Below are positions 49,701-60,742 of a stretch of 64,000 bases of DNA, in pieces; position 1 is the first letter of the stretch, and each line of letters opens with the position of its first letter. A model generated the notes under the pieces. It was given only the letters and a program-made list of their open reading frames with translations, had not been told where the DNA came from and did no database searches. The stretch spans positions 52,146,008 through 52,210,007 of the forward strand of contig CM059973.1 in assembly GCA_030490835.1 (NCBI GenBank), written 5' to 3'. The translations under genes and the position numbers were made by a program. The DNA comes from Annona cherimola (taxonomy: Eukaryota > Streptophyta > Magnoliopsida > Magnoliales > Annonaceae).

Positions 49701-50906
49701 GTTATGAATATTAATGAAAATGGGTTGGAAAACTAAGTTGAATGCAAGCAAATGGAATTTATATGAATGCTATGTCATTCTTACATGTATAGGCAAAGGC
49801 AAAGAAAAAGTTGACCCAGAAAACTCACGTGACCATGGTAAGTAAGCAAAATTTTCTAAATGATTTTGTTTCTTAAATTATTCTAAAATAATTGCAAATG
49901 ATATTCCGACTTCTTTTATTGGTTTAGCAAGTGATATTTGAATTTATTTCTTATGTATTTGAGGATGGTCATTCCTTAGTTCAATATGTGTTTGCTAATT
50001 GAGTTACATAACTGCTTTATTAAATGTTTAAGAAAAATACTATCCTATGAATTTATGTAAGAAAAATCATGCTAGCATGTCAAGAATAGTTCATGTGCAC
50101 AAAGCATGAGGTCCACTTGAAAGGTGTAAGTGGACCGATTGTCTCCCTTTGATGTGACCAAGTCGCTAAGATAAGCCAAAGGCTAGTGGCGCCTCCTTGA
50201 AATGGGAGACGATGAAGATGGATGGTCACCTAGCTAACTTCCGTCCTATAATGTCATGCATTGCATCTCATTGTCATGATATACCCTCGAGGGGGTATAA
50301 TGTTGTCTTCCAAGACGTTTTAAGTGAAAAGGTTTCTGCTCCACAGGTAGTTGATCACTTGTTAAGTGTCTCCTACCAAATGGAGAGAAATGCTTTTAAA
50401 CAATATGCCTTTAAAATGAATTTCCTGAAAAATATATGACTTGCTTATTGAGTTTACAACTCACATTTTGTTTTCCAAACCCATAGACAGGTGAAGGAAT
50501 GAGGAGGACAAAGGAGCAAAATTTGGGCATGGAAGAACGAAAAACTTGATGATTTATTATAAGTGACACTTTTGGTGATGGAATGTAATATGACTTGATA
50601 TTTGATGATCATATGTGATCTATGTTATGACTTGTATTTTATGAACAAGTGACTATGGATGATGAGCATGTTATAAATTTTTATGATTATGTTTGATTTA
50701 AAATGTGTATATTAGGGCAAAAATGGCTTGAATGGGCATTGGATGGAAAATAGCATAAAAATTAATGCTTAAGGAATAATGGTAAACTGGTTAAATATCC
50801 ATTAAATCCCGCTGTGTGACAGGGCAACAATCTTGATCACATTTACCAGCCAATAACAATCCCGAGGTAAGGCTCAGGATGTGACACTTCGGTTGGGGGC
50901 GCCACA
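46713..50906 (+). repeat. Element F 3' LTR (4.2 kb)
   Basis: TGTGAAACCC...GGCGCCACA. Purine-rich tract 48320-48410 and a degenerate donor-like ATAAGTAT near 48446. 3' splice-like TGTATAG ends at 49792, with GTAAGTAAGC at 49839-49848. A conserved GC-rich block lies at 50100-50260 and hairpin CACTT-GTT-AAGTG at 50356-50368. ACTTGCTTATTGAG near 50439 precedes TTTTGTTTTCCAAACCC and CAG (50490). It contains the uninterrupted target of element E. The following AGATG is the only candidate target duplication. Confidence 0.88.
49793..49838 (+). other. Candidate purine-rich mini-exon in F 3' LTR
   Basis: 46 nt between ACATGTATAG and GTAAGTAAGC; A/G-rich. Inferred by comparison with LTRs E, H and J. 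Confidence 0.35.
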
Positions 50907-51478
50907 AGATGGGAGCAGGATAATGTGATGCTCGCCTAGCTAGCGTACCATCACTATGATGTTCATGTTATGTTGATAATAATGCATTTACGTTATTCAT
51001 GAAACGCCCATGTTGGGCATGATGTTAGCTTTATGAAAATGATAATACAAAGGAAAACTTTGCCTCAAAATTTGCTTACTGAATTAATACTTACGATTTC
51101 TTTTCCAAACCCAAGACAGGTACAAGAAGATTGTAAAGGACATGAATAGGTTTCAATGAAGAAACATGATTCTTATATTCCTTTGTATGCATCTATATGA
51201 AGGGTCAAGACTTGTGGAAGTGATATTATAATTTCTTTGGTTTTTAGAACTTTAAATATCTTTGATGTGTGATGTGAATTGGGATATGACTTTAACTTGA
51301 AAGAAAAATTGATGGGTTATGAATATGTATGAATTAACCTTGCCAGTAAGAGTTTCTTACTGTCGTCCCAAGCCCCAAAAAAAAGCGAGGGTTGGCATGT
51401 CAGGCTGGCAGTTGGTGCTATTAAAAATCACTGCCGCATCTTTTATGGATTCTGAAAATATATTAAAAGTTGTTAACA
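50907..51478 (+). repeat. LTR segment of element G, broken by F
   Basis: Begins AGATGGGAGCAGGATAA, which also occurs inside LTR H at 62110-62126, so F inserted into an H-like LTR. It includes TTGCTTACTGA and a pyrimidine tract before AAGACAG (51060-51119) as in the other Tekay-type LTRs. A stem GTAAGA-GTT-TCTTAC lies near 51347. No gene. Confidence 0.65.
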
Positions 51479-51684
51479 CTAGGGCGTCCCCTGTAAGCGG
51501 AGCACTGTAGCGGAGCTCGACTGTAGTGACAAATGAGCAAGGGTTGCTAGGGCGTTTCCCTAAAAGCGACGCGCTACATCATAGCCCGGATGTAGTAAGA
51601 AATGGGCAAGGGTTGCTAGGGCATCTCCCCAGAAGTGACGCGTCACAACAACGTCCAGTTGTGGCAAAAAGTCGGCACAGGTTC
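51479..51684. repeat. Three tandem units of 68-69 bp, GC-rich
   Basis: Units start CTAGGGCG at 51479, CTAGGGCG at 51547 and CTAGGGCA at 51616. The first two end GCAAGGGTTG. They are diverged from each other and richer in GC than their surroundings. Origin unknown. Confidence 0.75.
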
Positions 51685-52504
51685 CGATTGTGAAACCCCA
51701 ATCTTAGACACGTCTATAAAATCCCAAGGTTGTAAACCCTAGGTAATGTATTAATGAAATATATATTCATGAGTATAAAAACATGTGTATTAGAGGTTAA
51801 AGAAACGCGAATGTGGGAATAAACCACATGAATAGTAACATGAATAGTAACTGAGGTGATTAAGAGTTAATCACGTAGATTAACCTAATCACAAAATAAC
51901 AAAAAAGGGAGATCTAATCACTACAAGACGAAATAGCAATACTTTTTGATATTTTAAGAGAATTTCGGATTTTAGTGAAAAATTAAGGAAAATTTATAAT
52001 TTGCAATCCGGACGTCGGATTTAGATGAATTTTTTTATGGATAGTTAAAAATCCATGATGATCATGATGAACGGTTTAAGATTTGACAAAAATCATGAAT
52101 CAAGGGTCAAGATGGAACGTAAATTGAAGATGAAAAAGGAAGCTTATCTTTTCATTTAATTTCCTTTGACTTTTATTTAAATTTAAATAATTTAAAAATA
52201 AAAATAATAAATGAAAAGAAGCAAATGGCAGGGACATGCAGGGGCTGTGGAAAACGGGATCCAAATCCAACGGCTCAATATCATCCTTATCAATTAATCA
52301 ACGGTTGAGAGGAATTAGCATAAAAAAATTATTTTTAATAAATCAAAAATCATAAATAAAATAGGGCTGCTATAGGGGGGCTTGAGCTGCTGTAGGGTGG
52401 CTGCACAAGGCTCAACACACCTTTTGAAAATTAGAAAAAAATATATTTATAATTTAATACCTTGAGCAAGGGGGTAAATTACAATTTCATGAAAAATCAA
52501 AAAC

Positions 52505-52512
52505 TATAAATA
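52505..52512 (+). promoter_or_regulatory. TATA box of LTR J
   Basis: CTATAAATAGGG, followed by a purine-rich leader with GAGAGA repeats and the donor-like GGGTAAGTG at 52654-52661, as in element E. Confidence 0.6.
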
Positions 52513-53104
52513 GGGGCCAAGAGGTGGACGTCCAAATGCACATCCCAGCTCCCAAGCTTGAGGAAAACACACCCCCCACACGTCCCAAGCCAAAGAAGAG
52601 GAGAGAAAGTTAGAGAGAGAGAGTGTAAGAAGAAAAGGGATATCTCCACTACGGGTAAGTGAATTCTATCAAAAAAAATTTTGGATGTTAAGTAGGGTAA
52701 AACCATGCTTAGATAATGCCTAAGCATGAGAAAATAAGTAAAATTATAATGCCTAATTGGAATTATGCCAAAACATCAAAAATTTGGAGCAAAGATAAAG
52801 CATTCGGAAAAAAAGCATATGATATGTGTAAATAATGCTCCAATATTGATAAATAATGATTTGGGATGAATGATTATGATAATTATGATGTTGGAATGAT
52901 GATATATTAATCTCATGATTTTTGCAATTAAGGATTATGCTTAAGTGAAATTATGTTGATTTTTAGTATATGGAGAAAATGATTTATTTAGCCAATTTAA
53001 TAATGATAAATTCAAAATTCATGATTTTTTTCATGATGTACTAACTAAGAGCTATGTCATGGTATTTTTTTATTTTTGAAAAAAATGTCAATTTTTGGAA
53101 CCCA

Positions 53105-53212
53105 TGAACAGTAACCCACGTTACTGTGAACAGTAACCTCGGGTGAACAGTAATGTGAACAGTGATCATGAACAGTGATGATGAACAGTACCATAAACAG
53201 TAAATCGTAAAT
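53105..53212 (+). repeat. Array of GAACAGTAA-type units in LTR J
   Basis: About seven copies of (T)GAACAGT(A/G) every 12-20 nt. Element E has the complementary TACTGT units at the matching place (about 14690-14770), with AACAGTAACCTCGG shared. It lies inside the first intron-like interval. Confidence 0.65.
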
Positions 53213-53435
53213 TAGGTGGAAAAAAATGAGATTAGCATTTATATCTTAAAGAATATATAGATGGAATTTTTAAAGGAATTTATGAATAAAAAAATTCATA
53301 TAAGGAGGTAATGACCAAGTATCTTTATAAGATTAACCTCTATAGAAATGAGGTAATGAATGATTATAAAGCATGCATGGAAAGAAAACTAAAACATGGA
53401 ATGATATAGATGAAATATCATTTTTTCTTGTATAG

Positions 53436-53474
53436 AAAAAGGAAAGGAAAAGGTGGAGGACACAGACTGAGGAG
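53436..53474 (+). other. Candidate purine-rich mini-exon in LTR J
   Basis: 39 nt between TTTTCTTGTATAG and GTAAGCAAGC, mostly A and G. Confidence 0.35.
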
Positions 53475-54361
53475 GTAAGCAAGCTGTAGGCTTTCTAAAA
53501 TGTTTTTAAATAATTGTCAATTGTTTGCTCACATGTTTTATGAATTATATTTAAGGATGGTCATTCCTATAATGCTTTACATGAAATGATTGTTAAATGC
53601 TTGTTAAATTACTTTCTAAATGATTTATCAAGTTTTATGGAGCATGTCATGCCGGCATATGTATGAACATGGTGCACAAGGAAGAGGCTTTGGTGGAGGT
53701 AGTAAGCACATCAGAGGGTCCCCCTTTACTATTTTCAAGTCGCAAGGGCTGTGTGCCGGCGGCATCCTCCCAGAGGTTGGAGGCACAAGGAAAGTCATGA
53801 ATGAATGAATGCATTGCATTCTCATGAAATGCATGAAAAGGTTTCTGTCCCATTAGTAATTGATCACTTGGTAAGTGTCTCCTACCAAATGGGGAGAAAT
53901 GCATTTGAATGAAAGGAAAATGTTTACTTGCCAAAGAAAAAGGCTTGCTTACTGAGTATTATTACTCATATGTGTTTTCAAAATGACAAACAGGTTATGG
54001 AGCTGACTCATAAAGGATGTCAGGTAGAAATGACCTGCAAATTTAATTGCAGTTCTATGTATGCGTCCAAAGGGACAAATGTATGATAATCATGTTGAAG
54101 ACATATTTTATGGATATTATAAACATGATTGTACTTATGTGAATTATTTCAATAAAAAGAAGATATGAATGGTTTTATGATGATATGGATGAGTCTATTA
54201 TGAATAAAGTGTATGCTTAAGTGACGAATGAAAAGAAAAAAAATTGGATGAGATCCAATTAAGAACCCACAGCGTGATCAGGGCAACAATCCTGACTCAC
54301 ATTTATTAATCGACAAGATCCCGGAGTAAGGCTTCTAGGCACCCCGATTCGGGGCGCCACA

Positions 54362-57293
54362 CCATGCCTTTATGGACGTGGCTTAGGAAAGAAGGTGGTA
54401 CCAAAACACAAGATCCATTTTGCCTCATGGAATGTTGGGACTCTTTTAGGAAAAAGTATGGAAGTAGTAGATGTTATAAGAAGGAGAAAAATTAATATAG
54501 CATGCCTTCAAGAGATTACGTAGAAAGGAGAGAAGGTTAAAGAGATTAATGGATTCATTATGTTATATAAGAAAGGATGATAATAAAAATGGTGTAGGGA
54601 TAATAGTAGATAACAAATTCATAAATAAAGTTGTAGATGTCAATTAGAGTAAATGATAGGATCATTCAAATAAAATTTGTATTAGGTGTAGAGGTCTTAA
54701 ATGTGATTAGTGTTTTGCACCACAAGTAGGACTAGATGATAGAATCAAGAAACAATTTTGGGATGACTTAGATAGTGTTATGCAAAGGATATCTAACCAA
54801 GAAATGGTTGTGATAGGTGGAGATTTAAATGGACATGTAGGAAAGGAGAATGTAGGATATGAAAGAAGTCATGGAGGTTTCGGCTTTGGAATAAGGAATG
54901 AAATGGGGAATGCCATTTTGGACTTTGCTATACCATATGATTTAGTCATAGTAAATACCTTATTTCAAAAACGAGATGAACACTTGATAACTTTCAAGAG
55001 TGGGACCAATTCTAGCTAAATAGATTTCTTCCTTATAAGAAAATTGGATAGATCCCCTTGCATAAATTGTAAGGTTATCCCAGGTGAGAGCTTAGCTATG
55101 CAGCATAGATTATAAGTGATGGATATATATACACAAAAAGAGTCAACAAAAACTAAAGACAATATAATTTCAAAAATTAAATGGTGGAATTTAAAGGAAA
55201 ACAACATAGAACTTTTTAGTGAAAGAATGATAGAAGAAGGGAAATGGGACACACAAGAAGATGGAGTAGAATCAATGTGGGATAAAATGATAACTAACAT
55301 AAAAAAGTAGGACAAAGTATTGTAGGTATATATATAAAAATCGTAGATCCTCACATAGAAAAATTTGGTGGTGAAATGAGGATGTTCAAAAAGCTATAAA
55401 TGCTAAACAAGAAAAGTTTAAAACATGGCAGAGAAATAAAAATGATATAAACTTACAACAATACAAACTATCAAAAAAAGCTACTAAAAAGATTATTAGC
55501 GATGCTAAACATAAAGCTTATGAGAACTTATATGACAGATTAGGAACTAGACAAGGTAAAAAGGATATTTTTAAGTTGGCTAAATTAAGAGAAAATAAGG
55601 GCAAAGATTTAACACATGTTAGATGTATTAAAAGTGAGGATCAAAGAGTTCTAGTCAAAGATGATGATATTAAAGAAAGATGGAAAACTTATTTTTATAG
55701 TTTACTAAATGATACCCTACACGAACATTTAACATTAGATGCTAGTTTAAATAGAGAAGAAAATAGGAATATCAGTTATTTCCCAAAATTTGAATATCTA
55801 AAGTAAAGAAAGCTCTAAAGAAAATGAAAACAGGAAAAACCTTAGGCCTAGATAATATACCAATTGATGCATGGAAGTGCATGGGAAATGTAGGTGCAAC
55901 ATGGTTAACAAATTTTCTTAATAAGATTATAAAAATAAAGTTAATGCCAAGTGATTGGAAGAAAAAGCATTATAGTTCCAATCTATAAAAATAAGGGAGA
56001 TATTCAAAATTGTGCAAATTATCGTGGAATAAAATTAATGAGACATACTATGAAATTATGGGAAAGAGTAATTGAACATAGACTAAGACGGAAAACTAAT
56101 GTATCTGAAAATCAATTTGATTTTATGCCAGGTAGATCAACCACTGAAGCTATTTTCTTACTTAGACAACTATTTAAAAAGTATATGGAGAAGAAAAAGA
56201 ACTTATACATGATTTTTATTGATTTAGAAAAAACTTATGATCAAGTACCAAGAAAGTTAATATGGCAAGTGATAGGAAAGAAAGGAATTAATAACAGATA
56301 CATTGATATTATTAAAGATATGTACGAAGGGGCTGTTACGAATGTGAGGACCATTAATGGAGATACTGATGTCTTTCCAGTTAAAATAGGTCTACATCAA
56401 GGCTCAGCCATGAGCCCTTACCTTTTTACCTTAGTAATAGATGAAATTACTAGACATCTCCAAGAAGAAATACCTTGGTTTATGTTATTTATAGATGATA
56501 TTGTTTTAATAGATGAAACTAAAGAAGGACTAAATTTAAAATTAAATTAGTGGGTAGATGCTTTAGAATCTAATGGTTTTAGAATTAGTCACACAAAAAC
56601 TGAATATATGAATTGCCAATTTTAATAATAGTGAGAACCCGGATGAGGAATCAATTAAGATTCTAGATCAAGTAGTAACAAGAACTAATCACTTTCGGTA
56701 TTTAAGATCAATAGTTCAAGAGAACGGGGAAATTGAGAAAGATATAATACATAGAATTCAAGCAGAATGAAAGAAATGGAGAAGTGCGTCAGGAATTTTA
56801 TGCGACCGTCGGGTTCCAATCAAACTAAAAGGAAAATTTTATAAGACTACGATTAGACCTGCTATGCTTTATGAGGCAAAATTTTTGGCAGTTAAAGAAG
56901 AACATATACAAAAAAATGATCGTAACAGAAATGAGAATGTTAGGGTGGATGAGTGGTAAAACTAGAAAAGATAGAATTAGGAATGAAATAATCCGAGAAA
57001 ACTTAAAGTGAGACCAATTTGTGATAAAATGAGAGAAAATAGATTAAGATGGTTTGGTCATGTTAAAAGGAGGCCTGAAGTAGCATCGATTAGGAAAACA
57101 GAGTCTATCCAAATAGAGGTGGCAGGAGAATGAGAGGAAGACCTAAAAAATGGATGGAAGTAATTAAACAAGATTTAAACATATTACAAATTACAAAAAA
57201 TTTAGTCTTAAATCGCCAAGAACGGCGCAACAGAATCCATGCAGCCAACCCCACCTAGGTGGGAAATGACTTATGATGATAATGATGATGATG
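54362..57293 (+). pseudogene. RTE-type LINE (endonuclease and reverse transcriptase), decayed
   Basis: The endonuclease begins near 54412 (HFASWNVGTLLGKSMEVVDVI, then ACLQEI and a stop). Its catalytic motif GGDLNGHVGKEN is at about 54810. A linker is open in pieces (55116-55310, 55576-55806). The RT is open at 55951-56550 with YRGIKLM, FMPGRSTTEAI, IDLEKTYDQVP, GLHQGSAMSPYLFTLV and active site FIDDIVL, where FADD is usual. The C-terminal part (56550-57250) has many stops. The 3' end reads CAGCCAACCCCACCTAGGTGGG, then an ATG/GAT microsatellite tail (57265-57293). It appears 5'-truncated right at the end of LTR J; target duplication not found. Confidence 0.85.
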
Positions 57294-57605
57294 ATGTGTA
57301 TGTATGAATTTAATATGACAAGAATGATATAAATTTTTATTGTATATGATGGAAATGATGTGTTGAGACTAAATAATAAACGTAAATGCCAGAGCATGCA
57401 GATAGCCAAGATGGACAAAATTTGGGTATAAATGAATATGTTGTCATGAGGTAAAGTCCTATGAAATGAATTATCAATGTATGTTATGTTATAAATAGAA
57501 AAAAAACCTGTCACGTGACCAGGGCAACAATCCTGCTGACATTTACCAATCAATAAACGATCCCGGAGTAAGGCTCCGATTGTGACGCTCGGGTGGGGCG
57601 CCATA
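57294..57605 (+). repeat. Terminal part of element G 5' LTR
   Basis: Carries the GGGCAACAATCCTG block and ends GGGGCGCCATA. A primer site follows, so it is a 5' LTR end. Confidence 0.75.
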
Positions 57606-57610
57606 GAGCT

Positions 57611-57622
57611 TGGTATCGGAGC
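57611..57622 (+). other. Primer-binding site, element G
   Basis: TGGTATCGGAGC, one base away from the standard TGGTATCAGAGC. Confidence 0.82.
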
Positions 57623-57780
57623 ATGGATTGATAAATAGACTCGGAAAATATACTAATTATGAAGAATAGATTGAAACTATGAAACATATATGATTATGTG
57701 TTGATTTCCATGCTAGGTGAAGATAGTTGGTATAGTTATGATTATGAAATATGGATAGCTTGCTTTGTTTTAAAATGTAG

Positions 57781-58137
57781 ATGGCGGACAAAGAAAAAGT
57801 AGTAGTGAGTCTAAAGGAGATAAGGAGGGAGTTGGAGGCAGAAAAGGCGTAGAATAGAGGAAAATGTACATAGATGGTGGGAGTCACAGTAGGATGTTTC
57901 ATTTAGCCCCTCTATTCCAACAGAGTACCACCACCCATATCGTCCACCGCCCATAAAGAGAGAAGATGACATTGATTCTTACCCTCACCTCATACAGACC
58001 GGGTTCAATCCAAGAGGATACACTAGTATGGTCCCTGGAGCTGAGGTCATACTAGCCCCTCGACCTGACTCACGACCATTTCTGCCTGTACCTACGAATA
58101 AGTTCAATGCTAGAGAACTCCAAGCTTTTTGGGAACA
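57781..58137 (+). pseudogene. ORF0 of element G (upstream of gag), split by solo LTR H
   Basis: ATG at 57781 (MADKEKVVVSLKEIRRELEA), then a +1 shift into RRRIEENVHRWWESQ, one stop at Q+1, and an open frame with Pro-rich and conserved blocks (VPGAEVILAPRPDSRP, ELQAFWEQ). The match to element F ORF0 includes EENV.RW..SQ, AEV..A.RP and L..FW. The frame continues after H at 63740 (ISTPTSLDCGPC against TPTPIPPDLGPW in F). Same place relative to the primer site as in F. Unknown function. Confidence 0.6.
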
Positions 58138-60699
58138 GATATTGTGAAACCCTAACCCAAGTAAGCCATATGTATGCATTGAACATGTATTTGATGATTA
58201 TTTATGAATTATGGAATTATGAAGGTATTTTATGATTTTGCTAATTATGGCAATTAGGGTTATGGGTTAGCATTAATGATGTGATTAAGCATTTTAAGCC
58301 CAAATGAGATAATGAGTTTAGAATGAATTATTGTGATTTAAGTGTGCAATAATATCATGAAAAATCATTTTCGTGATTTAAAATGAATTATGGAAATAAA
58401 GATGGAAATTGTCAAGTGTGAAGGAAAATATTGGAAAATTCATAACTCAACGCCTAAAAGGCGGATTCAAGTGAAATTTGAAATGAAAATTGTTAATATT
58501 AGGCTTGGTATTATGGAATTAAAAGATCATGAAAATTCTTGATGAAATGAGAATTATGAATTTTTAAGTATATGTTCATTTCAACCGTTAATTTTAAACG
58601 GCTATATCGGGAGCTAGAAAACTCAGATTGATATGAAATTTGAAACGGTTGAATGAAATTATGAGATGTTTATGTTGAATGGATTGGATTAAGGGAATAA
58701 TGGAAGGATTAGGGTGCTAATTAATTATTTGTATTCCCAAATCCAAAAGATATATTCAAGTGGTCATAACTTGACGTAGAAACGTCGGATTGAGATGAAA
58801 TTTGAAACGATGGAATAAAATTATGAAATCTATGAGATGAATGGAATGGATTAAGCTAATTATCATGAGAAATGGCTTTCTTGGAGAGCAAGTAACAAGT
58901 TGCTTAAGGGCTAAGCAAAGAAAGGCAATTGTGGACAAGTGGATGGTTGTGATTAAAGTTGCCTTTTTGATTTTAGAAAATGGTAAAAACCCATTTTACT
59001 TGGCTGTAATTGTGCCAACACATAAGGTAGATAAGGGTGCATTTAAGTGTGTGGAATTGCAGCACAAGTGGGGCCCACAAAGCTGGAAAATCCAGCTACA
59101 CAAGGGTGATCGTGCATGTGGGGAGAGAGAGAGAGAGAGAGAGAGTTCTTGGAAATTTCCAAGGGGTGGAAATTCCTTCCCCAAGCAACAGCAGCTCACG
59201 TCCCCAACCTGGCCAGCAAGGAGAAAGGAAAATAGGGGAAAAAGAGGAAGAAAGAAAGAGGAGAAGTGGAGGAAAGCAAGCTTCTCAATTTTGGATTGAA
59301 TCCACTCAAGTTCAAGTAAGTATATGATATTGAAAATTAAATTATGGTCGGAACAGTAAATGGATGATTTTTATCATGAAAATTTTTGAGAACAATTCTC
59401 ATGCTATGATTAAGGAACGACCAAATTTTCAGCTTAAAAGGATATGTATGTTGAAAATTAAAAATCCGTGAATATTAGCCCAAACAGGGTAAAACGGGTT
59501 ACAGGATCAGCTGTAGAAAAGGATTTTTAATAATTTTTCTACAAGGGTTTTCGGGCTAAAAATTTTACAGGACGTACAAGACATATTGGGGATAACAGGA
59601 AAAATTTAAAAATGAGGTTTTTATGGGTGTAAATAAACCCCATAAATAACGTCATTCAGGCTGACTGGAAATGGAGTTTACTGTTCAGCAAGGTAAAAAT
59701 CCCCAAATAAATATGTAATGTTAATATTTCGTGCTGAAACTTTCATGGAAGTTAATTGATGAAGTTATTAAGGTATGTTAGAAATTTAAGATCAAAAATA
59801 CTTGATTTGATATTAATTCAAGATTTTAAGATTTCAGCACGCCTGATTTCAGCATATGTGGTTAGTTTGAGAAAGAAATCAAAAAGAAATATGAAACGTG
59901 TGTAGAAATGATCCAAATTGAGTTATGTGTTAAATAATTAAATATGGATCAAGAAAAGTGAGATTATATGCTGAAATTTCGGATTTATATAATGACCTAA
60001 GGTTATGTGTCAAAGGACACGTTAAACGGGTTAAAAGTGGGTTCCAAACTAACTGTTTTGGAAACCTATGGAAAATGGATTTAAACCCCATGAAAATACC
60101 TTAAGTAAAGTGGTATTAAAGGGTAATTAAAACCGCTGGAAAATGGGTTAAATTTCTGAGTTAAGAAATTTTAAGAAATGCATCATGTTTAAGTGCTAAA
60201 TGAGCTTATGTGAAGGGATAATGATAAACGGGTGATGAATGATTTATGAAAAATGATTTTATGCAAAAATGCATGAAAATGAGATGAAATCCATGTTTAT
60301 GGATCTGTTTGGAATGACATGTTATTAATCCAAAAGTTTGGATTTGAATTATGAAGTTTTTAGGCAATGCTATGTACGTAGAAGAAACACCCGTATGTGT
60401 ATTTTTGGAAAAAATGGGAAAAATTGCAAAGTAAGCTTAATAAAGCTATGAATGATGCATATGGAATGAATTTTTATGATATTGAAATGAATACCCTAAT
60501 TTTAGGGTTATGTGCATGTTATATGTATAGGCTATGATGTGTGATAGCCAAATGTGTGAAAACGGTGTTAATATATGCAAATTAAGCCATATATGTGTAT
60601 GATGAATTATGAAGGATATATGCTAATGAAAATGGGTTGGAAAACTAAATGGAATGCAATGACAAGAAATATATGAAAAACCATATTATGTTCATGTAG

Positions 60700-60742
60700 G
60701 CAAGGAAAAGAATGGAAGGAAAAGGGATTATGGCGATCTCAG
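60700..60742 (+). other. Candidate purine-rich mini-exon in LTR H
   Basis: 43 nt, 5' neighbour TTCATGTAG and 3' neighbour GTAAGCAAGC. Same position as the segments in E, F and J. Confidence 0.35.

Larger units (their letters stand above)
10205..50906 (+). mobile_element. Tekay-type Ty3/gypsy element F (degenerate, host of E; left end uncertain)
   Basis: 5' LTR pieces (about 10205-12684 and 40336-40590), primer site, extra ORF, gag, pol with chromodomain-like C-terminus, polypurine tract and a 4.2-kb 3' LTR ending in GGCGCCACA at 50906. Element E fills 12685-40330. The true left end may be at 1224 or outside the window. All genes are broken by stops and frameshifts. The RT/IN sequence and GKRGKLNPRYIGPFEVLE-type tail are typical of the Tekay/Del chromovirus clade. 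Confidence 0.85.
51689..54361 (+). repeat. LTR-like unit J (solo LTR of E-related family)
   Basis: TGTGAAACCCC...GGCGCCACA, 2.7 kb, related to the E LTR in the opposite orientation. It shares the U3 hairpin GTGATTAA-GAG-TTAATCAC (51856-51874), TATAAATA (52505-52512), donor-like GTAAGTG at 52655, and the GAACAGTAACCTCGG block. TTGTATAG ends at 53435, with GTAAGCAAGC at 53475-53484 and its complement GCTTGCTTAC at 53943-53952. Flanks CCGAT and CCATG do not match, probably because the LINE sequence starts at its right end. Confidence 0.75.

Noticed and set aside
53620..53934. Small open frames on both strands inside LTR J (up to 95 codons)
   Set aside because: They overlap each other on opposite strands, lie in conserved non-coding LTR sequence and match no known protein pattern.
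51689..54361. LTR J as a complete solo LTR with target duplication
   Set aside because: Flanks are CCGAT and CCATG; no duplication is visible, so only an LTR-like unit is claimed.
57250..57300. ATG/GAT repeat at 57265-57293 as an independent microsatellite
   Set aside because: It directly follows the conserved LINE 3' end and is better explained as the RTE tail.
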